A stretch of DNA of 64,000 nt from an uncultured Clostridia bacterium (GTDB lineage: Bacteria; Bacillota; Clostridia; TANB77; CAG-508): contig CANEDP010000002.1 of assembly GCA_947426305.1 (NCBI GenBank), positions 1-64,000 of the forward strand. The letters are read 5' to 3'. The notes under the pieces are model-generated. The model was not told where the DNA came from, did not search any database, and worked only from the letters and a program-made list of their open reading frames with translations. A program made the position numbers and the translations under genes. Positions 43,695 through 54,082 of the stretch are shown piece after piece (the first letter of the stretch is position 1; each line of letters starts with the position of its first letter).

Positions 43695-43723
43695 AAAATA
43701 AACCGCTATCTGCGGTTTATTTT
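43695..43723. terminator. Bidirectional terminator
   Basis: AAAATAAACCGC-TATCT-GCGGTTTATTTT. Confidence 0.75.
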
Positions 43724-45448
43724 TTAAATTTGTATCGAAATATCTGTTTCAATAACATCGGAAGGTTTTGCATTTTTTTGACGATTTTGCATTTCTTGTG
43801 CAATTTGTTTTGCTCCTAATTGAAGAGATTGACGATTTTCTTCTGATAAATCCCAAGCATTTGGTTTGGCTTCTGTAGACAAAGTAGGTTTTTCAAGGAC
43901 AGAAGGTTTTTGAGTAGGCAGATTGGCTAATCTTGAAAATGTATTTTTGATTTTAGAGAAAAAGGATTCTTTTGGTTTGGTAGAATCTTCTAAATTTAAA
44001 GCAGTTTGCCCACTGGGTAAGAATTTTTGAGTGAACCTATTTTGAATGTTTTTGAAAAATTGAGCAATTGGATTTTCTTTTATTTCTACAGAAGTTTCTG
44101 ATACTTTATCATTTTCTTGTTCGAGGTTTTGCCTAATTTCTTCGGTGACAGAGCCATGGTCATCTAAGATGGAGGAAATAGGCGTTTTTTCGAAATTATC
44201 AGACAAAGTTTCCTTGGTAGGGGATTCTTCTAAATCAGAATTTTCAATGATTGTGATTAAATCTTCTTCAGATAAATCATTTTGTTTAATATAATGTTCA
44301 ACGATTTTCTGATATTGTTCCATAACGTCTTTTAACTCAGGAGAAGGATTTTGCTCGTATTGTTCCTGAAGTTCTGTCATTTTAGCATAAAATTTGGCAA
44401 ATTCATTCGTATCTAAGACATTGGAATCATTTTCGTAAATTGTTTTACCAGACAAATCTTCTTCGAATTCTTCTCCTTCTGCTTGCTCGAATTCCTCATC
44501 AGTTACAGAATTTTCTAGACTCGAATCATCCAAAGTATTGGCAAGTTCTGCGGATTCTTTTTCAGTTAGATGATGTTTTTCCATGAAATTTTCAACAATT
44601 TCACCATTTACTAAGATTTTCTCAAGAAGTTTATTTCGTTCTTCCTGCAAATAATCCTCATCTTTTCCTTCGCACAGTTTGACAAGCACAGCATAGTCGC
44701 TTTCAGCTTGCTTCAAATTTAAGTAGGCTTTTGAAAAATCAGTATTTTCATAAAACTCTTTTCGATTTAATTCAGGATGCTCACTTAAATAAAATTCTCT
44801 TAATTCTTCACGTGTAATATCTGGCGTAATTGCTCGAATGTCTGTTACGAATTGACGATAATCCAAGTAATTGGCAAGATGCTCGGTAACAATTTGTTTT
44901 GCATTATCAGATAAATTGTCGTCATTGACAATGTTTTCCCTAATAAAATTCAATTTTTGTTGACGTGTAGATAGAGAATTATAATTTTTCAAGAATTTGT
45001 CAAGAGAAAAATCATCTTTTTCGGTAGTTTCTCCATTATTGCTTATAGTATCAGAAGATTGGTAAGTAGCAGATATTTCAGGATTTTTTTCGGCAATTTC
45101 CAATTCTGAATTGGAATGAAGTTTTTTTACGCGACTGTCTGTCTTTTTTAATGTTTTTTCACGAAAAGCAGAGAAATCTAATTTATGAGTTGATGGATTA
45201 ATTGTAATATATTCACTTTCTTCAGATAAAACCTTTAGCAAATCATTCTTCACAAGGCTTGCTAAGCTTGGATTTTTTCGTTCATTGATTTTTAGATTAT
45301 TCAAAGTTTTAAGATACATTTTATCGAATTCTTCACGAAATTGACTGTAAAAAGTATTGGCTTTTTCAATAGAATAATTTTGCCTTTTTTCAATTTGTGA
45401 GTTTCTAAAAATGTCTCTTGCAATGTCATCTAGTGCTAATGTAGGCAT
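43724..45448 (-). CDS. Large acidic protein of unknown function, paralogue of 46190..47758
   Basis: 574-aa intact ORF; shares REFYLSEHPE-type region and organisation with the next paralogue. Confidence 0.7.
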   Translation of the reverse strand: MPTLALDDIARDIFRNSQIEKRQNYSIEKANTFYSQFREEFDKMYLKTLNNLKINERKNPSLASLVKNDLLKVLSEESEYITINPSTHKLDFSAFREKTLKKTDSRVKKLHSNSELEIAEKNPEISATYQSSDTISNNGETTEKDDFSLDKFLKNYNSLSTRQQKLNFIRENIVNDDNLSDNAKQIVTEHLANYLDYRQFVTDIRAITPDITREELREFYLSEHPELNRKEFYENTDFSKAYLNLKQAESDYAVLVKLCEGKDEDYLQEERNKLLEKILVNGEIVENFMEKHHLTEKESAELANTLDDSSLENSVTDEEFEQAEGEEFEEDLSGKTIYENDSNVLDTNEFAKFYAKMTELQEQYEQNPSPELKDVMEQYQKIVEHYIKQNDLSEEDLITIIENSDLEESPTKETLSDNFEKTPISSILDDHGSVTEEIRQNLEQENDKVSETSVEIKENPIAQFFKNIQNRFTQKFLPSGQTALNLEDSTKPKESFFSKIKNTFSRLANLPTQKPSVLEKPTLSTEAKPNAWDLSEENRQSLQLGAKQIAQEMQNRQKNAKPSDVIETDISIQI

Positions 45449-45682
45449 TATGTTCCTCCTTTTGCAGTATTAATATTATGAAAACTCAATATTACATATT
45501 ATTATTGTATACCCATGCAAATGAAAATTCAAATACAATTATGTTAAATTTGAGTTACATTTTTGTAACAAAAAATGTCAGATTTTAATAGATTAAGAAA
45601 AATTTTTTCGAAAAAAGCTTGACAAATGTAAATATTTGTGGTATTATGTTAATATAAAAATAAATAAAGGAGATTTGAAAAT

Positions 45683-46153
45683 ATGAGAGATGAAGTTTAT
45701 AAATCATTTTTAAAACAAATGAATGAGATAATAAAAGACTGTTGTGTAGATAATGCTGTTGCAGAAAAAAATCATCAAAGATATACTATATATGAGATGA
45801 AAACACCAGCTAATAAAGGTACTAAAATATCGTATGATAATGAGAAAGTAAAAAGCCACGTTGCTACATTAAGAAAAATGTGTTCTGAAGTGCCACAAAC
45901 GCCAATAGCACATCAATATGTAATAGAAGTTGTTAAACTACAAAGTGATGCTCTATTAAAAGAAACAGACAGAAGCGTTCAAATTAGAAAGGCAAAACAA
46001 CAATCAAATTTAGCAGAGCTTTTCTTATCAATGTGTGAAACATCTGAAATTATTTTAGGGATTAATCAAAAACCAGATAAACCAACTGTAATCTATGGGC
46101 TTATGGGAGAAAGAATTCGCTCTAGATATCAGGGAGATGAAAGAGATGATTAA
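45683..46153 (+). CDS. Hypothetical protein
   Basis: 156-aa ORF with RBS and downstream hairpin. Confidence 0.65.
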   Translation: MRDEVYKSFLKQMNEIIKDCCVDNAVAEKNHQRYTIYEMKTPANKGTKISYDNEKVKSHVATLRKMCSEVPQTPIAHQYVIEVVKLQSDALLKETDRSVQIRKAKQQSNLAELFLSMCETSEIILGINQKPDKPTVIYGLMGERIRSRYQGDERDD

Positions 46154-46157
46154 AATA

Positions 46158-46183
46158 AAAAACCGTTTAGCCAACGGTTTTTT
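46158..46183. terminator. Terminator hairpin
   Basis: AAAAAACCGTTTAGCCAACGGTTTTTT. Confidence 0.75.
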
Positions 46184-46189
46184 ATACAT

Positions 46190-47758
46190 TTAGATTGTTT
46201 CTTTTTCATCCACTTGAATGACAGAGGAGCCTTCTAATTTTTGCTTTTTTGTTTCTTGCCATTTTTGAGAGTTTTGACGTTGTTGAATATAAGACGGTGC
46301 ATCTGTTGTAAGTGAATCTATAAAGTTAGTAGAATTTTTAGAAACATCATTCTCCGAAGCATTAATTTCGAAAGAATTTTTGTTTTGCGGTTTGGCAATT
46401 TGTTTGTTAAAAAATTTATTAAATAATTTAGAGTTTTTAATTTTATTGGTTACAGATTCTAAAAATTTTGAAAATCTATTTTTTTCTGGAATTATTGCTA
46501 ATTCTTTTCCAATTGTATTGTTTGACTGTTCTGGTAAATCGTTTATATTTAAACCAAAAGAGTTGAATTTCATATTTTCTGGAATAGGGATATCTCCATT
46601 TTGTAAAGATGAAGTATTTGAATCATCATGGCCTAATTCATCTTTTTCAACTCCAGGTAAAATAAAATCTTCTGTTAAATTATTTTCTTCAGTTTCAGGT
46701 AAAATAGAATCTTCTGCTAAATTATTTTCTTCAGTTTCAGGCAAAATAGAATCTTCTGTTAAATCATTTTCTTCAGTTTCAGGTAAAATAGAATCTTCTG
46801 TTAAATCATTTTCTTCAGTTTCAGGTAAAATAGAATCTTCTGTTAATTGATTTTCTTCAAATCCAGTTAAAATAGGATTTTCTTTAAATTCATTACTTTT
46901 AGATGTGATTTCGTTAATGAACTCCGTTTCTTTTTCTTTTGAGGTTTTTAAATCTTTTCCTAAATCGGAAAGTTTTTTTATAAGTTCGTCTTTTTTGGGA
47001 CCATCAGGTAATAGCGAAACTTGTTCTAATAGATTAAGATAATTGTCACATTTTTTTTAATGGTCAAGAGAGGTTTCTGTTTCTTTTGATTTCTTTTCTA
47101 AGCATTCATCATATAATTTTTGAATCTCTTCATCAGATGCTTCTGGATGCTCTACAAGTATTTTTTTATACATTTGAGCATTTTCATTTCCAATTTCATA
47201 AGCATTTAATACTTGTTTTTGTTCTTCTTTTGTTAAATGAGAAATATCATAAAAATTTTCATTAAAGAACTTTAATTTTTCATTAAAAGTTTTCAAATTA
47301 CTATACTCATCAAACAAATGGGTAAAATAGGCTTCTTTTTCTTCTGGATTACTAAAATCAATCTCTTTTTTATTTTCATTTGTAGTAAGTTCATTTTCTG
47401 CTTTTGCTTCAAATCTTTCCGGTGGCAAGGTTTGTTTCAGAGTATTTATGGCAATTTCTGATACAGATTGTAAAAAAGAAGTATTTAAATTTCCATCATT
47501 TGCCATTACATTATGTTGTTGTGCATTAAGAGAGTCTTTTGCTAATTGTTTCCAAATACTTTTTCTAATATCCTCTTGAACTTTTGAGGGATAGTTTTCA
47601 TATTGTTTGGCTATACCATTTTGTAAATCTGCAAAGAAATCGTCAGAAGTTTTGGTAAACTGAAATTCTTCTGGATTATCTACATTTTTTAATAATTCAT
47701 CATGTTGTGCTTTTGCAACAATATAAAATCTATCTGAAATTTCTTTTGTAGTAGCCAA
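46190..47758 (-). pseudogene. Paralogue of the 43724..45448 protein, interrupted by a single in-frame TAA (47057-47059)
   Basis: ORF 47057..47839 and the open frame down to 46190 are in the same frame; ...ETETSLDH*KKCDNYLNLLEQVSLL... TTG start 47758 has an AAAGGAGG RBS. Confidence 0.65.
46660..46850 (-). repeat. 42-bp tandem repeat encoding N(D/N)LTEDSILPETEE
   Basis: TTTTCTTCAGTTTCAGGTAAAATAGAATCTTCTGTTAAATCA repeated about 4-5 times. Confidence 0.85.
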
Positions 47759-47951
47759 TTTTTTTCCTCCTTTGTATAGATTTGCTAAATACCCAATATA
47801 ACATACTATAATCATACCTTTAAGCAAAATCGAAAGCAATTACAATTCGATTAAATTTGCATTACATTTGTGTAACAAAAAACATTTGCAAAGTTTCAAA
47901 AAATAGGTTATAATATAAAAATCAATAAAAAACAGAAAGGAAGTAAAAAAA

Positions 47952-49532
47952 ATGCTTATTTCAAATGGTGTGACACTAAGATTCGGAAAAAGAGTTTTAT
48001 TTGAAGATGTCAATATAAAATTTACGAAAGGAAATTGCTATGGTTTGATTGGTGCTAACGGAGCCGGAAAATCTACGTTTTTAAAGATTTTATCAGGAGA
48101 AATTGAGCCAAACAAGGGCGAAGTCGTACTTGACAAAGGGGAAAGATTATCCGTGTTAAAGCAAGACCACTATGCTTTTGAAGGTTATACAGTTTTGGAC
48201 ACGGTTATGATGGGAAATAGTGAATTATATCGAATCATGAAAGAGAAAGATGAAATTTATGCCAAACCGGATTTTTCAGAAGCAGATGGCATGAAAGCAG
48301 CCAAATTAGAAGAACGCTTTGCCGAATTAGATGGCTGGAATGCTGAATCAGATGCTGCCAAATTACTAAACGATTTGGGAATTGAAAGCGATATGCACTA
48401 TAAATTTATGAGCGAAATCGAAGCAAGGGATAAAGTAAAAGTGTTGCTTGCGCAAAGTCTATTTGGCAATCCAGATGTGCTTTTATTAGACGAACCTACA
48501 AACGATTTAGACATCAAAACCATCAATTGGCTACAAGATTTTCTAATCGACTTTGAAAATACTGTCATTGTTGTATCACACGACCGCTATTTTTTAAACA
48601 AAGTTTGTACGCACATTGCGGATGTCGATTTTGGCAAAATTAAAGTTTATCCCGGAAATTACGATTTCTGGTACGAATCCAGCCAGTTGGCATTGAAACA
48701 AATGAAAGAAGCCAATAAGAAAAAGGAAGAACGCATCAAAGAATTGCAAGAATTCATTGCACGTTTTAGTGCGAATGCTTCCAAATCTAAACAGGCGACA
48801 TCAAGAAAAAAATCGCTTGAGAAAATCGAACTTGACGAAATTAAACCTTCTAACCGAAAATATCCATATGTCGATTTCAAAATCGAAAGAGAGCAAGGAA
48901 AAGAAGTTTTGGAAATCAAAAACTTATCCAAAACCATCAATGGAGAAAAAATATTAGATAACATCAGTTTTACCGTAAAAAGAGACGATAAAATTGCCTT
49001 ACTTTCTGATAACGAAATTGCCAAAACGGTATTGTTTCAAATATTAGCAGGAGAAATTGAAGCTGATTCAGGAGAAATTATTTGGGGAACAACAATTACA
49101 AAAGATTATTTTCCAAAAGATAATAATTATTTATTCCAAGACGATTTGAATATCGTAGATTGGCTACGTCAGTATTCTAAAGACCCTGATGAAACTTATG
49201 TCAGAGGATTTTTAGGACGAATGCTTTTCTCGGGTGAAGAGGCACTAAAAAAAGTCAATGTCATGTCTGGTGGGGAAAAGGTGCGCTGTGTGCTTTCCAA
49301 ATTAATGCTTTCTGGAGCCAATTTCCTAATTTTTGATGAACCGACCAACCATTTAGACATGGAAGCAATCACAGCTTTAAACGAAGGAATGCAGAAATAC
49401 AAAGGTGTTATGCTATTTACGTCGCATGACCATCAATTAACACAAACCGTTGCCAATAAAATTGTTGATATTACCAATAACAATGTTGTTATCAGGGAAT
49501 GCACTTATGATGAATATTTGGAGGAAAAATAA
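47952..49532 (+). CDS. ABC-F family ATPase
   Basis: Two ABC domains: GANGAGKSTFLKIL and LSDNEIAKTVLFQIL; LLDEPTNDLD, IFDEPTNHLD. Confidence 0.93.
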   Translation: MLISNGVTLRFGKRVLFEDVNIKFTKGNCYGLIGANGAGKSTFLKILSGEIEPNKGEVVLDKGERLSVLKQDHYAFEGYTVLDTVMMGNSELYRIMKEKDEIYAKPDFSEADGMKAAKLEERFAELDGWNAESDAAKLLNDLGIESDMHYKFMSEIEARDKVKVLLAQSLFGNPDVLLLDEPTNDLDIKTINWLQDFLIDFENTVIVVSHDRYFLNKVCTHIADVDFGKIKVYPGNYDFWYESSQLALKQMKEANKKKEERIKELQEFIARFSANASKSKQATSRKKSLEKIELDEIKPSNRKYPYVDFKIEREQGKEVLEIKNLSKTINGEKILDNISFTVKRDDKIALLSDNEIAKTVLFQILAGEIEADSGEIIWGTTITKDYFPKDNNYLFQDDLNIVDWLRQYSKDPDETYVRGFLGRMLFSGEEALKKVNVMSGGEKVRCVLSKLMLSGANFLIFDEPTNHLDMEAITALNEGMQKYKGVMLFTSHDHQLTQTVANKIVDITNNNVVIRECTYDEYLEEK

Positions 49533-49546
49533 AACGCCAAAAGCGC

Positions 49547-49798
49547 CTAAATTGCAGGCGCTTTTGTATAGTCTTTTCGTAGAATACTTGCTAACGAGCG
49601 GAGTTCTTCAGCAAATTCTTCTTTGGTTGTACAAGAGTTAAAATAACCGTCATAAACGATCATTTTAGTCACATCTTTCAAAAAAAGGTCAGAATCTTCA
49701 GGAAGAAGAATGCAACTTTCCTGAGAAACTGTTTTCAGTTCCTTGAAGGTAGAAATTAGTACTCTTTTTTCCCGCATTCTTTTAGCATTTTTTACCAT
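49547..49798 (-). CDS. Hypothetical protein
   Basis: 83-aa ORF, AGGAGG RBS; in-frame CGG at codon 9. Confidence 0.55.
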   Translation of the reverse strand: MVKNAKRMREKRVLISTFKELKTVSQESCILLPEDSDLFLKDVTKMIVYDGYFNSCTTKEEFAEELRSLASILRKDYTKAPAI

Positions 49799-49971
49799 AA
49801 TCGTTTCCTCCTATGTCGCTTAAGGGCGACGATGAAATTATATTTTATTGTACTATCATTATAACATAATTTACATAAATTTCAATAGTTTTTCAAAAAT
49901 TTTTCTAAATTATGGAAAAATTGAAAAAATAGTGATAAAATACGAAATAAATGAAAACAAGGAGAATAACC

Positions 49972-52120
49972 ATGAATAAAATTTACAAAAAAATCGCAGA
50001 AGAACTACAAATTCGCGAATCACAAGTCGAAAGTACCGTCAAATTAATTGATGAAGGAAACACGATTCCTTTTATAGCACGTTATAGAAAAGAAGCAACA
50101 GGAAACTTAAGTGATGAAATTTTGCGTGAATTGGACGAAAGATTAAAATATTTACGTAATCTTGAAGAACGAAAAGAAGAAATCATTCGATTGATTGACG
50201 AACAAGGCAAATTAACAGATGAATTAACCCTAAAAATTGCAAGCACCATGATTTTATCAGAACTAGAAGACATTTACAGACCATACAAGCCAAAGAAAAG
50301 AACGCGTGCTACAATTGCCAAAGAAAAAGGCTTAGAGCCACTTAGCAATATCATTTATGAGCAAAACGAAAAAAGAGATTTATTTGAGATTGCCAAAGAA
50401 TATGTAAGCGAAGAAAAAGGCGTCAATTCTGAGGAAGAAGCCATTGACGGCGCTTTAGATATCATTGCTGAAAATATTGCAGATAACGCGGATTTTAGGA
50501 AAAAAATCAAATCATTTTGTTTCCGCGAAGCAGTGATTTCGTCAAAAGTGGCAAAAGAAGAAAAATCGCCTTATGAAATGTATTACGATTATAGCGAAGC
50601 CATTTTGAAAATGCCAAGTCACCGAATTTTAGCGATGAATCGTGGAGAGAAAGAAGAATTTCTGAAAGTAAAATTGGACAAACCAGAAGAAAAAATCATT
50701 GATTATTTGAAAAAACAGATTATTCAAGATTATAAAAGTCAATTTTTTTCATGTTTGGAAAAAGCCATAATTGATTCCTATAAAAGGCTGATAGAGCCTT
50801 CCATTGAAAGAGAGATACGCAGTGACTTAACAGAAAAAGCAGAAGAGCAAGCCATCAAAGTATTTGGCAAAAATGCCAAACAATTATTATTGCAACCACC
50901 AATCAAAAATAGAACAGTCTTAGGATTTGACCCAGCCTACCGAACTGGTTGCAAAATTGCCGTGATTGACAAAACAGGAAAGGTTTTAGCAACCACAACC
51001 GTGTATCCAACTGAACCACAAAACGACGTAGAAGGTGCAAAAAAAGTTTTAAAAGATTTGATTAGCAAACATCATGTCAACATGATTGCGATTGGAAATG
51101 GAACGGCTTCGCGTGAGTCCGAGATGTTTGTTTCTAATATGATAAAAGAAATTGATAGCGAAATTTATTATGCGATTGTGAGTGAAGCAGGAGCGTCCGT
51201 TTATTCTGCGTCAAAATTGGCAACAGAGGAATATCCAGACATCAATGTTTCGCTTCGAGGTGCGATTTCAATTGCACGTCGTTTGCAAGATCCACTTTCG
51301 GAATTGGTCAAAATTGACCCCAAATCCATTGGTGTTGGGCAATATCAGCATGATGTCAATCAAAAAAGATTGAATGAAAGTTTAACAGGCGTTGTAGAAG
51401 ATGCCGTAAATTCGGTTGGTGTTGATGTTAATACTGCTACACCTTCGCTCCTTTCTTATGTGGCAGGAATCAATCGGAACGATTGCCAAAAATATTGTGA
51501 AATATCGTGATGAAAACGGAGAATTGAAGCAAAGAAAAGAATTATTGAAGGTTCCGAAATTAGGACAGGCTGCGTTTAAGCAATGTGCAGGATTTATCCG
51601 AATTTTTGGCGGAAAAAATCCGTTGGAAGTAACGAGCGTTCACCCAGAAAGTTATGAAATTGCAGAACGCTTATTAACAAAATTTGGATATTCTGTGGAA
51701 AACTTACTGGATAAAGAGAAATTAGAGGAAATTAAAAATAGTTTCAAAAAAATCGATTTGGAAAAAACAGCAAGAGAATTAGAAGTAGGAAGTTTGACAC
51801 TAAAAGATATCATTGATGAATTGTCAAAACCAGGAAGGGACCCTAGAGAAGATTTGCCAAAGCCAATTTTGCGTAGTGATGTTTTAAAATTTGAAGATTT
51901 ACAACAAGGTATGGAACTGACTGGAACGGTTCGAAATGTGATTGATTTTGGAGCATTTGTGGATATTGGCGTAAAATATGATGGGTTGGTTCATATTTCG
52001 GAAATGTCAGAAAAATACATCAAAAATCCTTCGGAAGTTGTTTCGGTGGGGGATATTGTAAAAGTGAAAGTGATTGGAATTGATGGGGAAAAGCATAAAG
52101 TAAGTTTAAGTATGAAATAA
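49972..52120 (+). CDS. tex: Tex-family S1 RNA-binding protein, split by +1 shift at CGG 51475-51477
   Basis: ORFs 49951..51510 and 51416..52120; LLSYVAGIN (C) GTIAKNIVKYRDENG; C-terminal S1 domain. Confidence 0.9.
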
Positions 52121-52148
52121 TAAAGAAACGACTTGCAAGAGCAGGTCG

Positions 52149-52436
52149 TTAAACTTTCATGAAACGTTTATAATAAGCATCAACATAATCTTTTTCGATA
52201 TAAATTGGACGATTGGTGTACTTTTTACATTCTTGATAAAGGTAGTCCCATACTTTGATGTAGGTTGAGGTGTCAAATATATCACCAAACTTTGCTTTAT
52301 AATCAAAAGTAGCGATAAGCGTATAATTGTGATACAAGTTTACTAGCCCCAATATATTTACGCGAATGTAGTATTTTCCAAATTTAAAGCGATTGCAGAT
52401 TTTAAATTGGTAAAAATTTTTTTGCCGTTTTTTCAT
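52149..52436 (-). CDS. Hypothetical protein
   Basis: 95-aa ORF with RBS; in-frame CGG at codon 4. Confidence 0.55.
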   Translation of the reverse strand: MKKRQKNFYQFKICNRFKFGKYYIRVNILGLVNLYHNYTLIATFDYKAKFGDIFDTSTYIKVWDYLYQECKKYTNRPIYIEKDYVDAYYKRFMKV

Positions 52437-52568
52437 GAAAAATCCTCCTTAATGCAAAAATTAATATATAATATTATACCACATTTACATAAAAAAGTCA
52501 AGAGGGTAGGACTGTTGCAATTATGTTAAAAATCTAATTTACGGAGAGAAATATAAGTTTTAGAGAAA

Positions 52569-52603
52569 CCCCCTCACAATGTTTTAATGCATTGTAAGGG
52601 GGC
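52569..52603. terminator. Hairpin terminator
   Basis: CCCCCTCACAATG...CATTGTAAGGGGG. Confidence 0.75.
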
Positions 52604-52609
52604 TTGATG

Positions 52610-53200
52610 TTACTGACCCATAATTTCTTTTTTTACTTCTGGAAATATCTTCTTCAAAGAAATATAAACCAATTCGATGATATATTCCAAATACAATTTC
52701 TTTTCTAAATTGTTTTGAGCCTCAGATGACTCAAGCCAAGTTTTGGCGACATTAAGCTCATCTGCTGTAACAGTCATTGTCTCTTTTTTTAGTTCTGGAT
52801 AGGAGAGCGGCGAGGTAGCAGACCGATAGCCTTCAATCGGTATTTCGGCATACAAAGTAGCATACTTATCCCATATTGGATTATTCGAATCCAATTCTTT
52901 ACCGCAGGCGTTTGAGATTTCATAAGAAATACGGATTAGGTATTCACATTTCTTTTCTTCAGAAAGCCAGTTGTCTCTTTCTAGTTCTCTCATTCTTAGA
53001 AACATAGCCTCAGCTTTCTCGAGGTGAGTGGGCGGACCAAATACCAAATTCACAGAATCTTCACCGCATTCTTTTACGAGAGCTTTTCTTTCCTCTGGGA
53101 TATAAAGCCCCTTTAATTTTCCAGTCCGATAATCATCCATGGAAAAATCTTGATTTGTCCAGAGATTATAGCAACCAATTACATAATTTGGATTTGCCAT
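52610..53200 (-). CDS. Hypothetical protein
   Basis: 196-aa ORF with RBS; two in-frame CGG codons (R25, R126). Confidence 0.6.
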   Translation of the reverse strand: MANPNYVIGCYNLWTNQDFSMDDYRTGKLKGLYIPEERKALVKECGEDSVNLVFGPPTHLEKAEAMFLRMRELERDNWLSEEKKCEYLIRISYEISNACGKELDSNNPIWDKYATLYAEIPIEGYRSATSPLSYPELKKETMTVTADELNVAKTWLESSEAQNNLEKKLYLEYIIELVYISLKKIFPEVKKEIMGQ

Positions 53201-53362
53201 ATCTTTTTCCTCCTTTTAAATTATTTTAGAAAGATACCTATAACCATTGGTTATGATGTTTATATCACAAATTGACATAAATGTCAAGCTTTGGAAAATC
53301 TAAAATAAAAAGACAAAAGACATTCTCCTTAAAAAGAATGTCTTTTATAGAATGTTAGAAAA

Positions 53363-53980
53363 TTATTTCCTTTTTTCTTTTAAGTACAGCTCTTTCCAGA
53401 AAAGAGCTTGATATTTGTTGGAAATGCCATTGTTTTTGAAAAGTCTGTCAGTTAAATTGAAATCTTCTGTCTGCACAGATTCTTGTAGAAGTGAATAAAA
53501 GTTTTCATACTCAGCGCCGACCTTCTTTTTAAAATACTTTATCATATCTGGTTCAGATTTTGAAGCTGGTGTCAAACTCAAATCAGTATTTTGAAGTTGC
53601 TGATAGGCATCTAAAAGATAGGATTTTCCCGGAAATTTCACATTTTGTATCTTAGATATGTCAAAATCACTTGTCATATATAATTTTATGAACAAAATAA
53701 AAGAATTTTCCGAGTGAAGGTGCGTTTTTTCAAAGAGTCCTGTTGAAAGAATTACATAAGAGTAGTCTGATATGTGCTTTTTAAGACTCCGAGAGCTTTT
53801 TTGAATTGTTTTACCATCTGTGTCAACCAATTGAAGATAGTTAGTTGCAATTACTTCAGGAAGTGGTCTGAAAATCCGTACCATAACAGATCTTATCATT
53901 TTTTCGTCAATTAATTGGTAATCCCATGAAAAGGTTCGATAATTTTGCTTGCTGTTAGCCATAATGCATTCCTCCTTCAA
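53363..53980 (-). CDS. Hypothetical protein
   Basis: 205-aa ORF; two in-frame CGG codons (R35, R64). Confidence 0.6.
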   Translation of the reverse strand: MKEECIMANSKQNYRTFSWDYQLIDEKMIRSVMVRIFRPLPEVIATNYLQLVDTDGKTIQKSSRSLKKHISDYSYVILSTGLFEKTHLHSENSFILFIKLYMTSDFDISKIQNVKFPGKSYLLDAYQQLQNTDLSLTPASKSEPDMIKYFKKKVGAEYENFYSLLQESVQTEDFNLTDRLFKNNGISNKYQALFWKELYLKEKRK

Positions 53981-54082
53981 ATGCTAATAAAATTAATATA
54001 CAATATTATATCATATTTACATAAAATTGTCAAGAGGGTAGGACTGTGATGAGAAAGTAAAAAGAAGGAATTTATCCTTCTT

